A stretch of DNA of 64,000 nt, from positions 3,224,001 through 3,288,000 of the forward strand of contig JABTUA010000001.1 in assembly GCA_015075635.1 (NCBI GenBank), read 5' to 3'. The DNA comes from Polyangiaceae bacterium (lineage in GTDB: Bacteria; Myxococcota_A; Polyangia; Polyangiales; Polyangiaceae). The translations under genes and the position numbers were made by a program. Shown here in pieces: positions 50,868 to 63,505 of this stretch (position 1 is its first letter; each line of letters opens with the position of its first letter). The notes under the pieces were generated by a model. It saw only the letters and a list, made by a program, of their open reading frames with translations. It was not told where the DNA came from and ran no database searches.

Positions 50868-52121
50868 TCAGCGCGACTCGGCCAGCGTCTTCAGACCAGG
50901 GCGCTTCGCGTTGACCAGGATCGCCATGTTGCCGTTCGGGTGGCGATTCTCCCGCATCAGCTGGTGACAGTCGCCGGTGCCGGCGAAGTCGAACGTGCGA
51001 GACAGGCATGGATCGACCTTCTCCGCCAGGACCAGGTCGTTGACTCCCTTGGCCTGCTCGTCGTTGGCGAAGTGCGAGCCTTGGAAGCGCTTCTGCCGCA
51101 TCCAGTGGTAGCGCAGGTCGAGCGTGGCGTTGTAGCCGCTGGTCCCGGCGCAGATGACGACCATCCCTCCGGTGTCGCACACGAACACGCTCGTCGGAAT
51201 GGTCGCCTCACCGGGGTGCTCGAACACGAGGCTCGGGTTCACCTTGTCACCGAGCGCGTCCCAGAACGCGCGCCCGAACGCCCGCGCCTGCCCCAGCCAC
51301 TCGGCGTAGCCGGCGTCGTCGGTCCAGTGCGGCAACATACCCCAGTGGTGAAAGCTCTTGCGGTTGATCACGCCCACGGCCCCAAGCGCCTTGCAGTAGT
51401 CGAACTTGTCCTCGCTGTTCACCACCGCCACGGGCCTGCCCCCTACGGCCTTCACCAACTGGATGGCCATGGAGCCGAGGCCGCCGGCACCGCCCCAGAT
51501 CAGCACCGGATCGCCCTCGTGAACGACGTGCGGCGCCCAGCCGAACAGCATGCGGTACGCCGTAGCGCCGACCAGCATGTAGGCCGCAGCCCCTTCCCAA
51601 GACAGGTGCGGGGGCTTGGGCAAGCACTGGTGGTCTTGGACCTTGGTGAACTGAGCGAAGCTGCCCCAGTTGGTCTCGTAGCCCCAGATCTTCTGCGAAG
51701 GCGCCAGCATCGGATCCTTGCCCGCCGCCACGTGCGGATCGTCCGGCTCCCAGTGGCCGCAGTGGACGACGACCTCGTCGCCGACCTTCACGTTCCGGAC
51801 CTGTGCCCCGACCTTCCACACCACGCCGCTCGCGTCGGAGCCGCCGATGTGGAAAGCCTCCTTCGCGCCGGCCTTCTGCCGCGTCTTGATCACGTCGATG
51901 GGCACGCCGAGCGCGGCCCAGACGTTGTTGTAGTTGACCCCCGCGGCCATCACGTAGACGAGCACGTCGCGCGGACCGAGCTCCGGTACCGGGACGGCTT
52001 CGACCTGGAACGCGTCCTTCGGCTCGCCGAAGCGCTCGGCACGGATGACCTGCGCGTGCATTCGCTCCGGGACGACGCCGAGATCCGGGACCTCGCTGAG
52101 CTCGTAGATCTGCTTGGCCAT
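50868..52121 (-). CDS. ccr: Crotonyl-CoA carboxylase/reductase
   Basis: 417 residues. Reductive carboxylation of crotonyl-CoA to ethylmalonyl-CoA using NADPH and CO2, the key step of the ethylmalonyl-CoA pathway. MDR-type fold: NADPH site [20 protein letters not shown], and family-specific stretches [54 protein letters not shown] and [20 protein letters not shown]. The length and WGYETN motif fit Ccr, not a plain quinone reductase. The ATG at 52121 is used; upstream in-frame codons run into the divergent gene leader. It faces mcd and mch across 112 bases. Confidence 0.92.
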   Translation of the reverse strand: MAKQIYELSEVPDLGVVPERMHAQVIRAERFGEPKDAFQVEAVPVPELGPRDVLVYVMAAGVNYNNVWAALGVPIDVIKTRQKAGAKEAFHIGGSDASGVVWKVGAQVRNVKVGDEVVVHCGHWEPDDPHVAAGKDPMLAPSQKIWGYETNWGSFAQFTKVQDHQCLPKPPHLSWEGAAAYMLVGATAYRMLFGWAPHVVHEGDPVLIWGGAGGLGSMAIQLVKAVGGRPVAVVNSEDKFDYCKALGAVGVINRKSFHHWGMLPHWTDDAGYAEWLGQARAFGRAFWDALGDKVNPSLVFEHPGEATIPTSVFVCDTGGMVVICAGTSGYNATLDLRYHWMRQKRFQGSHFANDEQAKGVNDLVLAEKVDPCLSRTFDFAGTGDCHQLMRENRHPNGNMAILVNAKRPGLKTLAESR

Positions 52122-52186
52122 GGCGCAGGCGGATCCTATGACACGCCGCGCTAAGCAGCCAGGTATCTCGCGGGAATGCGCAGTAT

Positions 52187-52213
52187 TTTCGGGACTTGCT
52201 GCCTCCCTTGACG
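52187..52213 (+). promoter_or_regulatory. Possible shared site in the ccr-mcd divergent gap
   Basis: TTTTCGGGACTTGC (52187-52199) followed by TTGACG at 52208. A related TTCGGGCACTTGCG sits at 41787-41800 just before TTGACA upstream of the hbd gene. A shared regulator of the two divergent regions would explain this; two sites only, so it may be chance. Confidence 0.3.
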
Positions 52214-52233
52214 CGATGCATGAAGGGGGGGCC

Positions 52234-53910
52234 ATGACCGAGGAGCCCGCCGAGAAGTCCGTCGCGCCGCACACCCTCCGCGGCGACGATCTCGAACCCG
52301 CCATCGCCGCCCTCGGCGTGCTCTACGCCCGTGCCAAGGAGCGCGTGCTCGGCCACGTGACGGAGGCCGGACGCATCTCGTCCCGGCTGCTCGATCGACA
52401 TCAGCTGGCCGCGCACGCCCTCGCCTACCTGGCCACCGAGGTCGAGGCAGCCCGACAGCTCGTAGCCTGGTCGGATCGGGTGGGCGGCGATCTGGAGCGA
52501 CGCATCGCCGGCACCTACGTCGGCGAGCTGTGTCGGCAGCTCGTGGGCGGCATCGACTTGGGAGCGTGCGAGTCCATCTCGCTCGGGCAGCTCTGGCTCG
52601 AGCACGACGACGTGCGCGAGACGCTCGGCAGTCCGAGCGTGCAGGCGCTGGCGGAGCGCTACGGCTCCGGTGACGCGGTGTGCGAGCTGGCGCGCCTGGC
52701 TCACGAGCACAACAGCTTCGGCAGCTTCGGGCTCGACGACGAGACCCTCTCCGCCATCCAGAGCGAGTTTCGCCGCTTCGTCGAGCGCGAGGTGCTGCCC
52801 ATCGCCCAGGACGTGCATCGAAGGGACGTGCTCATCCCCATGGACCTGATCGCCAAGATGGCCGAGCTCGGCGTGTTCGGGCTGACCATCCCGGAGGAGT
52901 ACGGTGGCCAGGGCCTGGGCAAGGTGGCGATGTGTCTGGTCACCGAGGAGCTCAGCCGCGGCTACATCGGGGTCGGCTCCCTCGGTACGCGCTCGGAGAT
53001 CGCCGCGGAGCTCATCCTCGGCGGCGGCACGGACGAGCAGAAGCGCGACTGGCTGCCGCGCCTGGCGGCGGGCGAGGTGCTCAGCACGGCGGTGTTCACC
53101 GAGCCCAATTTCGGCTCCGATCTGGCGCACATCAAGGCTCGGGCCGAGAAGCAGCCGGACGGCAGCTACCAGGTCTTCGGCCAGAAGACCTGGATCACCC
53201 ACGCGACCCGCGCCGACCTGATGACGCTCCTGGTACGCACCAACCCGGAGGACGGCGGTTACGGCGGCCTCAGCATGTTCCTGGCGCCCAAGACCCGCGG
53301 CAGCGAGACGGACATCGAGGCCGGCGGATTCCCCGACCCGGGCATCACCGGCACGGAGATCCGGGTGCTCGGCTACCGCGGCATGAAGGAGTTCGAGATC
53401 GGCTTCGACGGCTTCGTCATCCCGCCGGGGTGCCTGCTCGGCGAAGTCGAGGGGCAAGGCTTCAAGCAGCTGATGGTGACGTTCGAGAGCGCCCGCATCC
53501 AGACCGCGGCGCGCGGCGTCGGGGTCGCTCAGGCCGCGCTCGACGAGGCGATGCGCTACGCCCACGAACGCGTGCAGTTCGGCGTGCCGATCTTCAGCTT
53601 CCCCCGCGTGCAACGCAAGCTCGGTCGCATGATCGCCCGCATCATGGCGACGCGCCAGCTGACCTTCTTCGCGGCGCGCGCCAAGGACAGCGGCAAGCGC
53701 TGCGACCTGGAGGCGGGCATGGCAAAGCTGCTCGCCACCCGGGCGGCCTGGGAGGCAGCTGATGCCTGCGTGCAGATCCACGGCGGCAACGGCTACGCGG
53801 AAGAGTACGTGGCTTCGCGCCTGCTGGTGGACGCGAGGGTGCTCAGCATCTTCGAGGGCGCGAACGAGATCCAGGCGCACGTGATCGCGCGCCGGCTTTT
53901 GGAGGTGTGA
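52234..53910 (+). CDS. mcd: Methylsuccinyl-CoA dehydrogenase (acyl-CoA dehydrogenase with N-terminal extension)
   Basis: 558 residues. The first 160 residues ([20 protein letters not shown] to [13 protein letters not shown]) form the helical extension typical of Mcd. The acyl-CoA dehydrogenase core follows: [72 protein letters not shown] and [10 protein letters not shown]. It oxidises methylsuccinyl-CoA to mesaconyl-CoA with FAD. The ATG at 52234 has a G-rich ribosome site 5 bases upstream. It is 2 bases from mch and divergent from ccr. That context decides the substrate; sequence alone would allow a general acyl-CoA dehydrogenase. Confidence 0.85.
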   Translation: MTEEPAEKSVAPHTLRGDDLEPAIAALGVLYARAKERVLGHVTEAGRISSRLLDRHQLAAHALAYLATEVEAARQLVAWSDRVGGDLERRIAGTYVGELCRQLVGGIDLGACESISLGQLWLEHDDVRETLGSPSVQALAERYGSGDAVCELARLAHEHNSFGSFGLDDETLSAIQSEFRRFVEREVLPIAQDVHRRDVLIPMDLIAKMAELGVFGLTIPEEYGGQGLGKVAMCLVTEELSRGYIGVGSLGTRSEIAAELILGGGTDEQKRDWLPRLAAGEVLSTAVFTEPNFGSDLAHIKARAEKQPDGSYQVFGQKTWITHATRADLMTLLVRTNPEDGGYGGLSMFLAPKTRGSETDIEAGGFPDPGITGTEIRVLGYRGMKEFEIGFDGFVIPPGCLLGEVEGQGFKQLMVTFESARIQTAARGVGVAQAALDEAMRYAHERVQFGVPIFSFPRVQRKLGRMIARIMATRQLTFFAARAKDSGKRCDLEAGMAKLLATRAAWEAADACVQIHGGNGYAEEYVASRLLVDARVLSIFEGANEIQAHVIARRLLEV

Positions 53911-53912
53911 GC

Positions 53913-55004
53913 ATGGCCAGGATTCACGAGCCCGAATACGGCCGGCGGCTGGACGATTTCGCCGTCGGCGAGGTCTACGCCCACCCTTGGGACGTGACGG
54001 TCGACGACGGCATGATCGCGCTGTTCGCCGCGTCGTTTCAGGACGCGACGCCGACCTACGCCAGCCGGACCTACGCCGAGGCGCTGGGCTTTTCGGCGCG
54101 GCCGGTGCACCCGCTGTTGCTCTTGAACCTGGGGCTCTCGTTCAGCGTGCACGACGTGAGCGAGCAGGCCATCGCGCACCTCGCGTACATCGACGTGCGC
54201 TTTCCGGAGGCCTGCTACCCCGGCGACACGCTGACCGCCTCCAGTAAGGTACTCGGCAAGAAGCCCAGCGCGAAGGGCGATCGGGGCGTGGTCGAGGTCC
54301 GCACCTTGCTCGAGAACCAGCGCGGCGAGGTGGTGTGCCGCTTCGACCGACGCGCGCTGATCCGGGCCGGCAGCGTGCGCGAGCGTCCGGCTTCGGGCTG
54401 GCCCGAGCAGAGCCAGCGCGAGCCCGGCGACCAGCACCTCCCCGCGGCGCTCCGCGAAGGCGTTGGGCCGGCCCGGCGCCAAGCCGGGTTCGCCGGGTTC
54501 TTCGAAGACTACGCCGTCGGCGACGTCTACTTCCACAGCGTGGGCAAGACGGTCGGCGACTCCGAGCACATGCAGGTGACGCAGCTGTGCAGGAACTCAC
54601 ACCCCATCCACTTCGACGAGATCTACTGCAAGGAGAGCTCCTTCGCGAAGACGCGGGTCGTGTACGGAGGCTTGGTCTTGTCCTGGGTGCTGTCGCTCTC
54701 CAGCCGCGACATGAGCGGGAACGCCGTCTGGGATCTGGGCCTCGACGCCGGCGCCCATCCGAACGGCACGCTGGCCGGCGACACGTTGTTCGCCGCTTCG
54801 CGCGTGGAGGCGAAGGAGGAGGCCGGGCCGAACGCCGGTATAGTGACCCTCCGCGTGGTGGGCACCAAGAACCAGCCACCGGAGGCGCTGTATGCAGACG
54901 GAGCGCTGTTCGTCCCGGAGCTGGACAAGGCGGACGGGAAGATGGCCGAGAAGGTCGTCGAGATCACCCGCCGGCTGCTGGTGCGCCGGCGCCCGCTGCG
55001 CTGA
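53913..55004 (+). CDS. mch: Mesaconyl-CoA hydratase (double MaoC-like)
   Basis: 363 residues with two hot-dog (MaoC-type) halves: the first has DDFAVGEVYAHPWDVTVDDG and FSARPVHPLLLLNLGL; the second has FEDYAVGDVYFHSVGKTVGD and CRNSHPIHFDEIYCKES, with the catalytic-type Asp/His pattern in the latter. It hydrates mesaconyl-CoA to (2R,3S)-beta-methylmalyl-CoA. The position right after mcd fits the pathway order. I chose the ATG at 53913; a GTG at 53907 would overlap the mcd stop. The lyase that splits methylmalyl-CoA is outside this window. Confidence 0.85.
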   Translation: MARIHEPEYGRRLDDFAVGEVYAHPWDVTVDDGMIALFAASFQDATPTYASRTYAEALGFSARPVHPLLLLNLGLSFSVHDVSEQAIAHLAYIDVRFPEACYPGDTLTASSKVLGKKPSAKGDRGVVEVRTLLENQRGEVVCRFDRRALIRAGSVRERPASGWPEQSQREPGDQHLPAALREGVGPARRQAGFAGFFEDYAVGDVYFHSVGKTVGDSEHMQVTQLCRNSHPIHFDEIYCKESSFAKTRVVYGGLVLSWVLSLSSRDMSGNAVWDLGLDAGAHPNGTLAGDTLFAASRVEAKEEAGPNAGIVTLRVVGTKNQPPEALYADGALFVPELDKADGKMAEKVVEITRRLLVRRRPLR

Positions 55005-55048
55005 ACCTGCTGCTCGCCCCCCTCGCGGCGGTGTGCGATAAGAGCGCG

Positions 55049-55951
55049 ATGGCCGACTGGCTGGTGCGCCAACCTGGCAGCGAGCCCATCGGTCCGGTAT
55101 CGACCGAGCTGGTGGTGCGCGGGCTCCAGGCCGGTCGCGTGGTGCCCAGCGCGATGGCCTGCCGAATGGGCACCCAGGACTGGCGGCTGCTCCGCGAGTT
55201 CCCGGAGTTCGCCGGGGTCGTCTTCGACGACGCCGCCACCAACGTCACCGACTCCCCCTGGTTCGCAGACCACCCACCCGCCCGCCCGCCGCCGCCGCGG
55301 CCTGCTGCCCTGTCCGGGCTCGGGCTGGCGGCGCCACCCACGCTGGGCTCCCGCGGGATTGCCCCGCCACCGTCCACGCGCCCCTTGGTCGCAGGCCAGC
55401 GCTCGTACGACGAGGTGGACGACGACGCCGAGACGCGCATCGCTGCACCGCCGAGCGAAGCGGCCGAGTTCCCCGTCGACGACGAGACCATGACGCGCGT
55501 CGCGGGCGCGCCCCAACCGCCTGCCCCGACCCGGGGAGGGGTCTTGCCCACGCTGCCCATGCCGTCCCGGGAGATCCCCGATTTCCAGGCGACGCGGGCG
55601 GACGTCCCGATGCCGCGCCCCGCCGCAGGAGCGCCGGCGCCGCCGAGCGGGCCGAGCCACGACGTCTTGCCGCCGACGCAGCCCTTCATCCAGGCCGGCA
55701 GCTTTCCACCGCCACCGGGCGCGGCGTTCCCTCCGCAGCAACCCGGGGCAGCGCAGGCCTACGGATATTCGGCGCCGCCCGCGCCCTTCGTGCAGAGCGG
55801 CCCGCCGCCTCCTCATGGCCAGTACCCGCCCCCTCAGCCCTATCCGCCGGAGACCGGCGGAGATCAGGGGCTGAAGGCGCTGGTGGGGCTCATCGTGTTC
55901 CTCGCCGTCGCGCTGGCCATCGTGCTGATCCTGCTAGTGATCCGGCGCTGA
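55049..55951 (+). CDS. GYF-domain, Pro-rich, C-terminally anchored membrane protein
   Basis: 300 residues. GYF_2-type domain at 1-50 (MADWLVRQPGSEPIGPVSTE, CRMGTQDWRLLREFPEF), a long Pro/Ala-rich linker and a C-terminal membrane segment (LKALVGLIVFLAVALAIVLI). Two acidic Thr motifs (DDDAETRIAAPP and DDETMTRVAGAP) recall the DDERTVIAG of the GltJ-like protein, and may be phosphorylation or docking sites. GYF domains bind Pro-rich peptides. It sits 45 bases behind mch and 4 bases before the oxoprolinase gene, with no clear link to either. Confidence 0.65.
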   Translation: MADWLVRQPGSEPIGPVSTELVVRGLQAGRVVPSAMACRMGTQDWRLLREFPEFAGVVFDDAATNVTDSPWFADHPPARPPPPRPAALSGLGLAAPPTLGSRGIAPPPSTRPLVAGQRSYDEVDDDAETRIAAPPSEAAEFPVDDETMTRVAGAPQPPAPTRGGVLPTLPMPSREIPDFQATRADVPMPRPAAGAPAPPSGPSHDVLPPTQPFIQAGSFPPPPGAAFPPQQPGAAQAYGYSAPPAPFVQSGPPPPHGQYPPPQPYPPETGGDQGLKALVGLIVFLAVALAIVLILLVIRR

Positions 55952-55954
55952 GCG

Positions 55955-59497
<3,543 letters not shown>

Positions 59498-59506
59498 GCG
59501 CCGTGG

Positions 59507-59512
59507 TAATGT
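59507..59512 (+). promoter_or_regulatory. Possible -10 hexamer (TAATGT) before the ABC ATPase gene
   Basis: TAATGT lies 10 bases upstream of the ATG at 59523 and no purine-rich ribosome site is visible in between. Weak but similar to 5010 and 1113. It falls just after the oxoprolinase stop, so it may give a separate transcript. Confidence 0.25.
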
Positions 59513-59522
59513 CCCGACCCGC

Positions 59523-60362
59523 ATGGACATCACCCTCGAAAAGGTGGAGAAGTCCTTCACGGGGCGAGATGGCAAGCACACCGCGCTGGCCGGCGTGAGC
59601 CTCGGCATCCCGAGCGGCGCGTTCGTGTGCCTGCTCGGCCCCTCCGGCTGCGGCAAGACGACGGTGCTCAATCTGATCGCCGGCTTCGAGACCCCGGACA
59701 GCGGGGAGGTCCGCGTGGACGGCAAGCGGGTCGAGGGGCCCGGTCCGGACCGGGTGGTGATGTTCCAGGATCCCGCGCTCTTCCCCTGGCTCAGCGTGGC
59801 GGAGAACGTCGCCTTCCCGCTCCAACGCCAGAAACTCAGCGCGGCTGAGCGCGCCGAGCGCGTGGACGAAGCGCTGCGCGTGGTCCATCTCTACAAGTTC
59901 AGGCACGCTCAGCCGCACGAGCTTTCCGGCGGCATGCGTGCCCGGGCCGCCATCGCCCGGGCTCTGGTGATGGAACCTCGGGTGATGCTGATGGACGAGC
60001 CGTTCGCTGCGCTCGACGCTCAGACCCGCGAGCTGCTCCAGCAGGAGCTCGAACGAGTCTGGCAGCGCACCAAGGCGACAGTCGTGTTCGTGACCCACGA
60101 CAACCGTGAAGCCGTGCGCCTTGCCACGACGGTGGTGGTGATGGGCACACGCCCCGGGACGGTGAAGCTCGAGGTGGAGGTCGAACAGGACCTGCCGCGC
60201 CCGCGGGACCCTCTCGACCGGAACGTGAACCTGCTCGTCACCCGAGTGCAGCGCACCCTGCAGAGCGAGATCGAGAAGATCGCGCGCGAAGAGAGCGACG
60301 ACCGCCCGGCGCCGGCCTCCCGCCGCGGGCGCGACGAGCCGGACATGGGGCGGGACATCTGA
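59523..60362 (+). CDS. ABC transporter ATP-binding protein (nitrate/taurine/sulfonate type)
   Basis: 279 residues. Walker A GPSGCGKTTVLNLIAG, Q-loop FQDPALFPWLSVAENV, signature LSGGMRARAAIARALVMEP, Walker B VMLMDEPFAALDAQTRELLQ and H-loop VTHDNREAVRLA. It belongs to the NrtD/SsuB/TauB group, which works with a permease and a binding protein. Neither lies beside it here; the nearest downstream gene is convergent. The C-terminal RRGRDEP tail is basic. It might pair with a permease elsewhere. It stops 1 base before the convergent gene stop. Confidence 0.85.
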   Translation: MDITLEKVEKSFTGRDGKHTALAGVSLGIPSGAFVCLLGPSGCGKTTVLNLIAGFETPDSGEVRVDGKRVEGPGPDRVVMFQDPALFPWLSVAENVAFPLQRQKLSAAERAERVDEALRVVHLYKFRHAQPHELSGGMRARAAIARALVMEPRVMLMDEPFAALDAQTRELLQQELERVWQRTKATVVFVTHDNREAVRLATTVVVMGTRPGTVKLEVEVEQDLPRPRDPLDRNVNLLVTRVQRTLQSEIEKIAREESDDRPAPASRRGRDEPDMGRDI

Positions 60363-60363
60363 G

Positions 60364-61524
60364 TCAGTCCGCGCCGGCGTCTGCCGCGGCGGGAGCTGCG
60401 CCGCCGCCGTCGGACGGAGCCACCTCGGCGGCGTCGGTCTGCGCGTCGGCAACGCCGGCGTCCTCCTGTGCCGCCGCCTCGGCCGGCTTGGGAGCGAGCG
60501 CCGAGCGCGCGGCGTTGGCGAGCTCGCAGCTGTTCACCTGTCGCTGCTGCGCAAACACGGTCTCCTCTCGGGTGACCACGTTCTGCCCAACCGGGATGAA
60601 ACGAGCATCGACCCGGCGGCGGAGCCGCGCGAGGAGCTCGCCGCTCTGAAGGTCCCAGATCCCGACGCGGGCGAAGTGCGGCAGCCGCTGCACTCGCTCC
60701 GCCTCGGACTCCCCGCCGTCGCTCGCCGGTAGCCCCTCGGCCGGATCCTCGTCGACCACCGCGACGAAGAAGCGGGCTCGGGTCAGGATCTCGGCCGCGA
60801 TGGGCACGTCCTCCTTCGTCACCCGCTCGAGGTCGCGCTCGTAGGCCGCGATGGCGAGCTCGCTCGAGGCTTCGTGGAGCTCGTCGGTCCAGGCGCTCGA
60901 CAGGATGCGCAAGGTCCGGTACGCGAGGCGCATGTTGTACGGCTCGGGTGGCGGCGCGCACACGTTCCACTCGTTGCAGAGCAGGCCCGGCGCGCAGTCC
61001 GCGGGGGACTGACACGGCGGCCCCTTGCTGGGGTCCGGGACGTTCGTGCGCCGGTAGAAGCAAGAGGTGAAGCCGTCGTGCAGCGAGCGGAGCGCGGCTT
61101 TCCGAATGGTGTTCGGGTCCTTCGCATCGGCGACGCGCAGCCGGAGATACACGCCGGGCTGCTTCTCCAGCGCCGGCAGCGAGACCTGTGCGGCCACGTG
61201 ATCCGGCGCGTCGCCCTTTCCGAGGTCCTGGACCCAGGCCTCGATCTTGTCGCGGAATGGCAGGATCTTCGTGCCCAAGGACTGCGCGACGGCGCGCTGC
61301 TTGGCCATCACCGCGCCCTTCTTGCCCTCGACCTTGCCCTGTTCGACCTTGAAGAAAATGACGATGATGGCCGCGACGACGGCGCCGGCCCAGAGCCAGA
61401 ACTGGGGCGGCAAGGAGCGCAGTCGGACCTTGCCGCCGACCAACGCTCGCCGGCGCTCGGCCCGAGCCTCCGTCAGCGACGGCAGGCCGCGAACGCGGTC
61501 AAGCTCGCGCTTCTTCGCCGCCAT
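60364..61524 (-). CDS. Membrane-anchored protein of unknown function in the ExbB-ExbD operon
   Basis: 386 residues. One membrane segment near 42-60 (FWLWAGAVVAAIIVIFFKV), then an outer part with a Cys-rich insert (CQSPADCAPGLLCNEWNVC near 165). A globular region (LAYRTLRILSSAWTDELHEA) and an acidic Ala-rich tail (AGVADAQTDAAEVAPSDGG) follow. It starts at the ATG at 61524, 10 bases after a strong stem-loop. It is the last gene of the ExbB-ExbD-ExbD group, suggesting a role with that motor, perhaps as its outer partner. The Cys insert resembles short disulfide knots of secreted myxobacterial proteins. No family name is recalled. Confidence 0.6.
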   Translation of the reverse strand: MAAKKRELDRVRGLPSLTEARAERRRALVGGKVRLRSLPPQFWLWAGAVVAAIIVIFFKVEQGKVEGKKGAVMAKQRAVAQSLGTKILPFRDKIEAWVQDLGKGDAPDHVAAQVSLPALEKQPGVYLRLRVADAKDPNTIRKAALRSLHDGFTSCFYRRTNVPDPSKGPPCQSPADCAPGLLCNEWNVCAPPPEPYNMRLAYRTLRILSSAWTDELHEASSELAIAAYERDLERVTKEDVPIAAEILTRARFFVAVVDEDPAEGLPASDGGESEAERVQRLPHFARVGIWDLQSGELLARLRRRVDARFIPVGQNVVTREETVFAQQRQVNSCELANAARSALAPKPAEAAAQEDAGVADAQTDAAEVAPSDGGGAAPAAADAGAD

Positions 61525-61534
61525 GGAACGAAAC

Positions 61535-61562
61535 GAGCGCCGGGGCCAAAACCCCGGCGCTC
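61535..61562 (-). terminator. Intercistronic stem-loop after the second exbD-like gene
   Basis: Perfect 11-base stem GAGCGCCGGGG (61535-61545) with CCCCGGCGCTC (61552-61562), 6-base loop. On the minus strand GTTTCGTTCC follows, so it may act as a partial terminator. It is 10 bases ahead of the start of the following gene and could set its level. Confidence 0.6.
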
Positions 61563-61605
61563 CTCTCTGGTGCAGGCCCGATCGAGCTCACAGCCCGGCG
61601 GAGGC

Positions 61606-62193
61606 TCAGTGCCCGCCGCCCTCGCCGCCCGGACCACCCAGACGACCCACCATGAAGCTGATGTTCGGGTAACCCGCGAACGCAGCGGTCTGGAACACGC
61701 TCTTGACGACCAGCGCAGGGACCTTCTTGTCCACTTGCAGGATGGCGACGCCCGGGAACTCCTTGCCCGGGTTGATCTGCTTCCAGAGCTCCCGCTTGTT
61801 CTTCAGGATGTTGAACAGCTCGTCGATGCGCTGGAGGCGGTTCGCCTCCTCGATGGCGCGAGTGTTTCCGGCCGGCACGCCGTCGACCAGGATCTGCGTG
61901 CCGGTGATGGCCACCATGGGCGCCTCGGTCATGTCGAGCACGTTCTCGGCCTTCGGCAGCTGCACGTTCTTGTCCACGGGCAACTCGCCTGTGGCGGAGA
62001 AGCTCGCGAGCAGGAAGAGCACGATGCAGAGCAAGAAGTCGATGAACGGGATCAGCGGGATCTCGTGGTTCGAAGCGCGTTGCCCGCCGCCCAGCACCTT
62101 CTTGGTGACGAAGTGCAGCGGGATGTGGTGCAGGAGCCTGCGCCCCGGCACGCTGATCGGCTGCTCGAATCGGGAAAGGGGTTTTTCCGACAT
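61606..62193 (-). CDS. ExbD/TolR-like protein, second copy
   Basis: 195 residues. An N-terminal extension (MSEKPLSRFEQPISVPGRR) precedes NHEIPLIPFIDFLLCIVLFL, the single membrane helix with the proton-binding Asp. The periplasmic domain ends with a Gly-rich tail (GRLGGPGGEGGGH). ExbD/TolR subunits plug into an ExbB/TolQ pentamer and use the proton gradient. It lies 7 bases after the first exbD-like gene and is closely related in the membrane segment. In Myxococcus an ExbB-type protein with two ExbD-type proteins (AglR, AglQ, AglS) drives gliding. That match is by gene order only. Confidence 0.8.
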   Translation of the reverse strand: MSEKPLSRFEQPISVPGRRLLHHIPLHFVTKKVLGGGQRASNHEIPLIPFIDFLLCIVLFLLASFSATGELPVDKNVQLPKAENVLDMTEAPMVAITGTQILVDGVPAGNTRAIEEANRLQRIDELFNILKNKRELWKQINPGKEFPGVAILQVDKKVPALVVKSVFQTAAFAGYPNISFMVGRLGGPGGEGGGH

Positions 62194-62200
62194 CGTTCGC

Positions 62201-62761
62201 TCAGTTCACCGCGAAGGTGACGTTGAAGGCAGGGATCTTCTTGACGGCGCCGCCGCCCTGCCACTCCCGCTGGGGTGAGTAGATGGCGTCGATCACCGCG
62301 ATCACGTCGGAGAACTGCGTGGAGTTGTCGCAGTGCAGCACCGCTTGATCGAGCTTGTTGTCCGTGGGCGCGCGGTGGCTGCCGTTGGCGGTCCACTCTT
62401 CGGTGATCTTCTTGGCGAGGTCGGGGAACTGGGTCTCCTCACCGACCTTCACCGGCTTGCGCTCGACGTCGATGGTGTTGACGACCGTGCTGCCCTCTTT
62501 CCAGACGAGCTGGAACTTCCGCTCGCCGCGCATCTCCACGTGCAGCTGCTTTTCCTTCTGCTGCTTCTCGATTTCCTCGTCCGGCTTGGGGGGGCCGGGC
62601 ACTCGGGCGTCGGCGTTGATGCGGGCCATCTGCGACCAGACGGCCGTCACCAGCAAGAACGCCACGAGGCACAAGAGGAAGTCGATGAACGGGATCAGCG
62701 GGATCTCGTGATTCGTGGCGCGGCCCTTGCCGTGTCCACCACCCACATCGATACCAGCCAT
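62201..62761 (-). CDS. ExbD/TolR-like protein, first copy
   Basis: 186 residues. ATNHEIPLIPFIDFLLCLVA contains the membrane helix and its Asp. The periplasmic part (EKQLHVEMRGERKFQLVWKE, AVIDAIYSPQREWQGG) has a TolR-like beta-alpha pattern and one Cys (LHCDNSTQFS). The IPLIPFIDFLLC motif is identical in the next gene. The AGGAG ribosome site just before the ATG is preceded by a stem-loop after exbB. Two ExbD forms imply a mixed dimer in the motor. Confidence 0.82.
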   Translation of the reverse strand: MAGIDVGGGHGKGRATNHEIPLIPFIDFLLCLVAFLLVTAVWSQMARINADARVPGPPKPDEEIEKQQKEKQLHVEMRGERKFQLVWKEGSTVVNTIDVERKPVKVGEETQFPDLAKKITEEWTANGSHRAPTDNKLDQAVLHCDNSTQFSDVIAVIDAIYSPQREWQGGGAVKKIPAFNVTFAVN

Positions 62762-62803
62762 GTATGCTCCTAGTTCCTAGAAAGAGAGAGAGCGCTCGAG
62801 AGC

Positions 62804-62832
62804 TCGGGGGAAGGCAGGGGCCCTTCCCCCGA
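62804..62832 (-). terminator. Intercistronic stem-loop between the exbB-like and exbD-like genes
   Basis: Perfect 11-base stem TCGGGGGAAGG (62804-62814) with CCTTCCCCCGA (62822-62832), 7-base loop. It begins 14 bases past the exbB-like stop and lacks a T run, so it probably stabilises the upstream RNA or lowers expression downstream. Confidence 0.55.
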
Positions 62833-62845
62833 ATCGCTCAGGGGA

Positions 62846-63505
62846 TCAGGCCGCCTGCTCCAGACCCTGCAGGCTGACCTTCTGGCGGTTCGCGACGACC
62901 AGGTTGAGCACCTGCACCGAAGCCTCGTTGATGTCGTCCTCGAGCGCCTGGGTCTTGCCGTTCAGGAAGGCGAAGCCCATGAGCGCGATGATGGCCGCGA
63001 TCAGACCGAAGGCCGTGCAGTTCATCGCTTCGGAGATACCTTCCGCGAGGATGCGCGCCTTCTGGCTCGGATCGACCGACTCGCCACCGACCGCGCCGAA
63101 CGCCTTGATCAGGCCGACGATCGTGCCGAAGAGGCCCGAGAGCATCGCGAGGTTGGCAAACAGGGCGAGATAGCCGGTACGCCGATTGATCTTGGGCATT
63201 TCGCGCAGGGCCGCTTCATCCATGGCGGCCTGCACTTCTTCGTCGGGACGGTTCACCTTCACGAGCCCGGACTGGACGATGCGCGCCAGGGGCGCGTTGG
63301 CAGCCGACGCCATCTTCACTGCCTTGGCGACGTCACCGGCCAAGATGCACTTCTGCATGGTGGCGAGGAACACCTCCTTGTTGATGGAGGCTCCGTAGAG
63401 ATAGACGGCGCGCTCGGCGATGACGGTGATGCTGCAGATCAGCCAGAAGAGGATGATCCACATCGCCCATCCGCCGGCCTGGTAGTGGTGCCACATTTTC
63501 GACAT
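62846..63505 (-). CDS. MotA/TolQ/ExbB proton channel family protein
   Basis: 219 residues. Membrane segments WAMWIILFWLICSITVIAER, LALFANLAMLSGLFGTIVGL and FGLIAAIIALMGFAFL, with the cytosolic part between the first two (PDEEVQAAMDEAALREMPK) as in TolQ/ExbB. Five copies form the channel around an ExbD dimer. It begins the operon. The LFGTIVGLIKAF and NCTAFGLIAAI stretches are typical of this family. TonB, TolA or flagellar parts are not nearby. An AglR-like gliding or surface-transport motor is a reasonable guess. Confidence 0.85.
   Translation of the reverse strand: MSKMWHHYQAGGWAMWIILFWLICSITVIAERAVYLYGASINKEVFLATMQKCILAGDVAKAVKMASAANAPLARIVQSGLVKVNRPDEEVQAAMDEAALREMPKINRRTGYLALFANLAMLSGLFGTIVGLIKAFGAVGGESVDPSQKARILAEGISEAMNCTAFGLIAAIIALMGFAFLNGKTQALEDDINEASVQVLNLVVANRQKVSLQGLEQAA

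Noticed and set aside
51247..53880. Long antisense open frame over mcd and ccr
   Set aside because: Arg/Ala-rich, no family motifs, and it lies opposite a clear acyl-CoA dehydrogenase.
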